Positions 5,303 through 7,456 of a stretch of 7,456 nt of DNA are shown one piece after another (the stretch's first letter is position 1; each line of letters starts with the position of its first letter). Origin of the DNA: Saprospiraceae bacterium (GTDB lineage Bacteria > Bacteroidota > Bacteroidia > Chitinophagales > Saprospiraceae). Under the pieces are notes generated by a model that saw only the letters and a program-made list of their open reading frames with translations, was not told where the DNA came from and ran no database searches. The stretch spans positions 1-7,456 of the forward strand of contig JALVEF010000465.1 of assembly GCA_027031185.1 (NCBI GenBank), written 5' to 3'. A program made the position numbers and the translations under genes.

Positions 5303-5437
5303 ATGAAAAAGCCGAAGAAGAAAAAGAAAGATCGCATTGAGGAGATGGACAAAAAGGACATGACGCGGTTCTTTACCATCGTCTCTGTCATTACGCTCAT
5401 TGTGATTTTGCTCCTCTATTTCTGGGCCACTCGTTGA
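5303..5437 (+). CDS. Small lysine-rich single-pass membrane protein, 44 residues
   Basis: The protein opens with a very basic segment (MKKPKKKKKDRIEEMDKKDM, 1-20) and continues with one hydrophobic helix (about 23-41, FFTIVSVITLIVILLLYFW), ending WATR. The positive-inside rule predicts the N-terminus in the cytoplasm and a tiny outer tail. No family is recognised. The start at 5303 fits the TATCTTGG element 27 bp upstream. The frame is also open to an ATG at 5222 that overlaps the activator stop as TGATG, which would give a 71-residue, translationally coupled product. In related genomes this slot after the sigma-54 activator usually holds lptE and secG, which are absent here. The charged-then-hydrophobic pattern makes a real gene likely, but its role is unknown. 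Confidence 0.65.
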   Translation: MKKPKKKKKDRIEEMDKKDMTRFFTIVSVITLIVILLLYFWATR

Positions 5438-5451
5438 TTGTGCCTCCGCGC

Positions 5452-5477
5452 TGTAACTATCCCGCCTCATAACCGTC
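5452..5477 (+). promoter_or_regulatory. Putative ECF-sigma promoter (TGTAAC-N16-CGTC), likely autoregulatory
   Basis: TGTAAC (5452-5457) and CGTC (5474-5477) are separated by exactly 16 bp, matching the general ECF promoter pattern of an AAC -35 motif and a CGT/CGA -10 motif. Transcription would begin around 5484, about 30 nt before the sigma-factor ATG. No TAnnTTTG housekeeping element is seen in this gap. Autoregulation is inferred from position. Confidence 0.45.
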
Positions 5478-5514
5478 TCATCGGTGTTGTGGCCGTAAAT
5501 CACAGCGCGCGCCT

Positions 5515-6000
5515 ATGACCGTCGAAGAATACAACCGGACCGTGGACTTGTGGGCAGATCGCCTTTACCGGTTTGCCGTCAAGCTTTGCAAACAGGACGA
5601 GCACCTCGCCCGGGACTTCGTCCAGGAAGCCTTTCTCAGGCTTTGGCAGCGCCACAAGGATGTGCAAGCGCCGGCTGCCCGCGCCTATCTCTTTACCAGT
5701 ATCAATCGCTTGCTTATAGACCACTGGCGCAAGCACAGGCGCATGGACTTGTATGATACCGTACCCGACCAAAACATTACCGAAGATCCTGCCGCCCGCA
5801 CCAGCAAACTCCTGGATGTCGCCCTGACACAATTGCCTGATATTCAGCGTATTGTGGTCTTGTTGCGCGACTACGAGTCTTTGACTTATGCCGAGATCGG
5901 CCAAATGACCGGCCTGAGCGAAGCACAAGTCAAAGTCTATATCTACCGTGCCAGGCGCGCCTTAAAAAATTTTCTCACCGCCAAAGGGATTTCGGCATGA
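5515..6000 (+). CDS. RNA polymerase ECF-family sigma-70 factor
   Basis: This 161-residue protein has the two-domain ECF layout at typical length. Region 2 (about 10-76) contains the core-binding and -10-reading helices (DFVQEAFLRLW, 34-44, and LFTSINRLLIDHWRKHRR, 59-76). Region 4 (about 104-154) contains the -35-binding helix-turn-helix around SLTYAEIGQMTGLSEAQVKV (122-141), followed by YIYRARRALKNF. The linker has no extra domain. Its stop overlaps the next gene's start as ATGA, the usual arrangement for a sigma factor translated together with its anti-sigma factor. A TGTAAC-N16-CGTC element just upstream suggests it transcribes its own operon. No subgroup (for example SusCD-linked) can be assigned, since no FecR-like or SusC/D gene is adjacent. 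Confidence 0.93.
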   Translation: MTVEEYNRTVDLWADRLYRFAVKLCKQDEHLARDFVQEAFLRLWQRHKDVQAPAARAYLFTSINRLLIDHWRKHRRMDLYDTVPDQNITEDPAARTSKLLDVALTQLPDIQRIVVLLRDYESLTYAEIGQMTGLSEAQVKVYIYRARRALKNFLTAKGISA

Positions 6001-7283
6001 TCAATGAGCAAAACTACGAAGCTTGGTTCCTTGATTTTCTCGAAGGCCGTCTCTCCGAAGCCCGGCAGCAGGCGTTGCAGGACTTCCTGGCCAGACATCC
6101 GCATTTGCGCGACGAGCTGGAACAAATGCAAATGATATATCTCGAACCGGAACTACACCGCATTCCCAAGGACGATCTCAAAGCGCCTGCCATTGAGCTG
6201 CCATTGTTGGATCGCCTGCTTATTGCCGAATTAGAGGGCGACTTGACGCCGCGTGAACGCCGCCGGCTTCAGGCCCTCATGCAGCGCTCGCCCGTCGTGT
6301 CCCGTACCCGCCGCTTGTACCAAATGGTGCGTTTGCATCCCGAAGACCTGTCCTTTCCCGCCAAGGATCGGCTTAAGCGCCGGCCCGTGCTTCGCTTCAA
6401 TTATAAAGTTTATGCCGCTGCCGCGGCATTGGTTTTGGCGGCCGTGCTTTTGTTTCTCTGGCGTCCTTTCGGCCCCGGCGGCTCTGCTCCCGCTGTGGCC
6501 CATGTGCCTGCTGTTGAACAACTCCCACCGGTCAAACCGGGCTTTTCTGATGCCCCTAATTCACCCGGCACTACACTGTCTGCCACAGGCGGTGTTGCCG
6601 GTGCCGATTCGCTTCCGGTGCATTCCCGTACTTCATCCGGTGGTGTAGTTGTCTCTCCCGGTCTTGCGGATGAAGTGAAGCGTCCGGTGCATCGCGTACC
6701 GCCGTTCCATGAGGCCCCTGTCCCGTCGCCGGACCGGACTCCCGCTGTGGTTATGGCACCTGCACACACTCCTGCAACATCGCCTCGCGTGACGCTTCCT
6801 TCGGGATCGCCGAAGGAAGGCGGCGCACGTACGCCCCATACCGGTATCACGCACCTCGCGCGGGCGCAGCCCGCGCAAACTCTTTCTTCTCTTACGGAAG
6901 AAGCGGCGCAAATGGCCTTGACCGAAACGGCCTTACCCGTGGAGCCGGTGGTCTTTCCTCCTTCGGAGGACGATTCCGCTTTGCTTGAAGCCTTTGCGCA
7001 ACGGCATCGGCAAACCACGGCTGGCAACCCACTGCCGCAGCGGGATTTCCGCGTAGAAAATGAAGGGGAAAATACGGGGTTACGGAAGGCTTTCCGGCTG
7101 TTGTCTTTGCTGCCTCCTGTGAATAGCCAATCGCCCGTTGCGGCCTTGCCCAAGGTGGCGTTGGCGGCTATTGAGACGACAACGGGCCTGCCGACTCAAT
7201 TTAAACGCGTGCAGACGGAAGATGTGGCCCGCCTGCATGTGCGCATCGGCCCCATTGCTTTTAGTCGGGTTACATACAAATAA
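5997..7283 (+). CDS. Probable transmembrane anti-sigma factor with Pro/Ser/Thr-rich outer domain
   Basis: The 428-residue product is encoded directly after, and 4 bp overlapping, the ECF sigma gene. It has a charged cytoplasmic N-terminus (1-130), one membrane helix (about 138-156, YAAAAALVLAAVLLFLW) and a long extracytoplasmic part. The N-terminus contains two copies of the motif common in Bacteroidota anti-sigma factors: FLDFLEGRLSEARQQALQDF (11-30) and LIAELEGDLTPRERRRLQAL (75-94). The outer domain from 158 to about 290 is rich in Pro, Ser, Thr, Ala and Val and is probably disordered. The last 130 residues are more ordered in composition but match nothing I recognise. There are no cysteines, so it is not a zinc (ZAS) anti-sigma factor. 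The role is inferred from gene order and topology. The linker coding region holds several inverted repeats. Confidence 0.8.
   Translation: MINEQNYEAWFLDFLEGRLSEARQQALQDFLARHPHLRDELEQMQMIYLEPELHRIPKDDLKAPAIELPLLDRLLIAELEGDLTPRERRRLQALMQRSPVVSRTRRLYQMVRLHPEDLSFPAKDRLKRRPVLRFNYKVYAAAAALVLAAVLLFLWRPFGPGGSAPAVAHVPAVEQLPPVKPGFSDAPNSPGTTLSATGGVAGADSLPVHSRTSSGGVVVSPGLADEVKRPVHRVPPFHEAPVPSPDRTPAVVMAPAHTPATSPRVTLPSGSPKEGGARTPHTGITHLARAQPAQTLSSLTEEAAQMALTETALPVEPVVFPPSEDDSALLEAFAQRHRQTTAGNPLPQRDFRVENEGENTGLRKAFRLLSLLPPVNSQSPVAALPKVALAAIETTTGLPTQFKRVQTEDVARLHVRIGPIAFSRVTYK
6631..6970. repeat. Cluster of four inverted repeats inside the anti-sigma gene
   Basis: CTTCATCCG (6631-6639) matches CGGATGAAG (6667-6675). 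CTTCCTTCGG (6795-6804) pairs with CCGAAGGAAG (6810-6819) across 5 bp. GCGCGGGC (6858-6865) pairs with GCCCGCGC (6869-6876) across GCA. TCCTCC (6956-6961) pairs with GGAGGA (6965-6970) across TTC. A 10-bp direct repeat, TCCGGTGCAT, also occurs at 6614-6623 and 6683-6692. All lie in sequence coding for the low-complexity outer domain. Confidence 0.7.
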
Positions 7284-7303
7284 GCGTCTGTCAAAGCATG
7301 TAA

Positions 7304-7456
7304 TCACCCCTCAACCAACACGCTTCGAATATTTTCAGCCGTGCGGGCGAGCAGCGTGGTGCGGGCTTCGATGGACGACCACGCCATGTGGGGCGTGATC
7401 AGGCAGTTGTCCAGTTGATATAGCGGGTGGTCAGGAGGAGGCGGTTCTTGTTCCAT
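7304..7456 (-). CDS. D-2-hydroxyacid dehydrogenase, C-terminal end (partial)
   Basis: Reading the minus strand from the window edge gives 50 codons and a TGA at 7304-7306. The peptide contains EPPPPDHPLYQLDNCLITPH (residues 4-23 of the visible part) followed by MAWSSIEAR. This is the conserved C-terminal segment of the D-isomer-specific 2-hydroxyacid dehydrogenase family (glycerate, glyoxylate/hydroxypyruvate and phosphoglycerate dehydrogenases). It includes the catalytic-type histidine in TPH and the short C-terminal helix. The ATG at the very edge is an internal methionine, not the start; the rest of the gene lies to the right. EPPPPDHPL with HMAW resembles glycerate/hydroxypyruvate dehydrogenases, but the substrate cannot be set from this fragment. 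The gene converges on the anti-sigma gene with a 20-bp gap and no visible terminator. Confidence 0.85.
   Translation of the reverse strand: MEQEPPPPDHPLYQLDNCLITPHMAWSSIEARTTLLARTAENIRSVLVEG

Overview
The window looks like chromosomal DNA of a moderately GC-rich member of the Bacteroidota. Three things point there. Upstream regions carry matches to the Bacteroidota sigma-ABfr -7 element TAnnTTTG, as TATCTTTG. Shine-Dalgarno sequences are weak or absent before the start codons. A MiaB gene is followed directly by a receiver-less sigma-54 activator, a gene order familiar from this phylum. The lineage within the phylum cannot be fixed from the sequence alone. No phage, plasmid, CRISPR, IS transposase, rRNA or intact tRNA was seen.

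Layout. Positions 1-48 are an 8-bp tandem repeat running off the left edge. Positions 51-1250 (minus) encode a saccharopine dehydrogenase (Lys1)/LKR-type NAD(P) oxidoreductase, with a promoter-like TATCTTTG about 110 bp upstream of its start. Positions 1251-2532 are a long region without a conventional gene. Its left part holds promoter-like elements, a possible 25-codon hydrophobic small ORF (1474-1551) and a convincing plus-strand intrinsic terminator (1586-1618). Its right part (about 1620-2350) is a repeat island: a heptamer tandem array followed by at least seven palindromes or hairpins, two of which share the same core and architecture.

Positions 2533-3963 are miaB (tRNA methylthiotransferase), followed after 11 bp by a sigma-54-dependent AAA+ activator (3975-5222). 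A 44-residue lysine-rich single-pass membrane protein follows (5303-5437). Next comes an ECF sigma factor (5515-6000) that overlaps its probable membrane anti-sigma factor by 4 bp (5997-7283). A promoter-like ECF motif (TGTAAC-N16-CGTC) lies just upstream of the sigma gene, suggesting autoregulation. At the right edge, on the minus strand, is the C-terminal end of a D-2-hydroxyacid dehydrogenase (7304-7456), too short to stand out as an open frame but clear from its conserved C-terminal motif.

How the genes work together. The miaB/activator pair combines tRNA modification with a global-type sigma-54 regulator and is probably one transcription unit. The sigma/anti-sigma pair is a self-contained envelope-signalling module: a cytoplasmic sigma-binding N-terminus with a duplicated motif, one membrane span, and a long Pro/Ser/Thr-rich outer domain. 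The two flanking minus-strand dehydrogenases are metabolic and show no obvious link to these modules. The most unusual parts are the repeat island with its small ORF and terminator, and the palindrome-rich linker coding region of the anti-sigma gene. All coordinates and base pairings were counted by hand.
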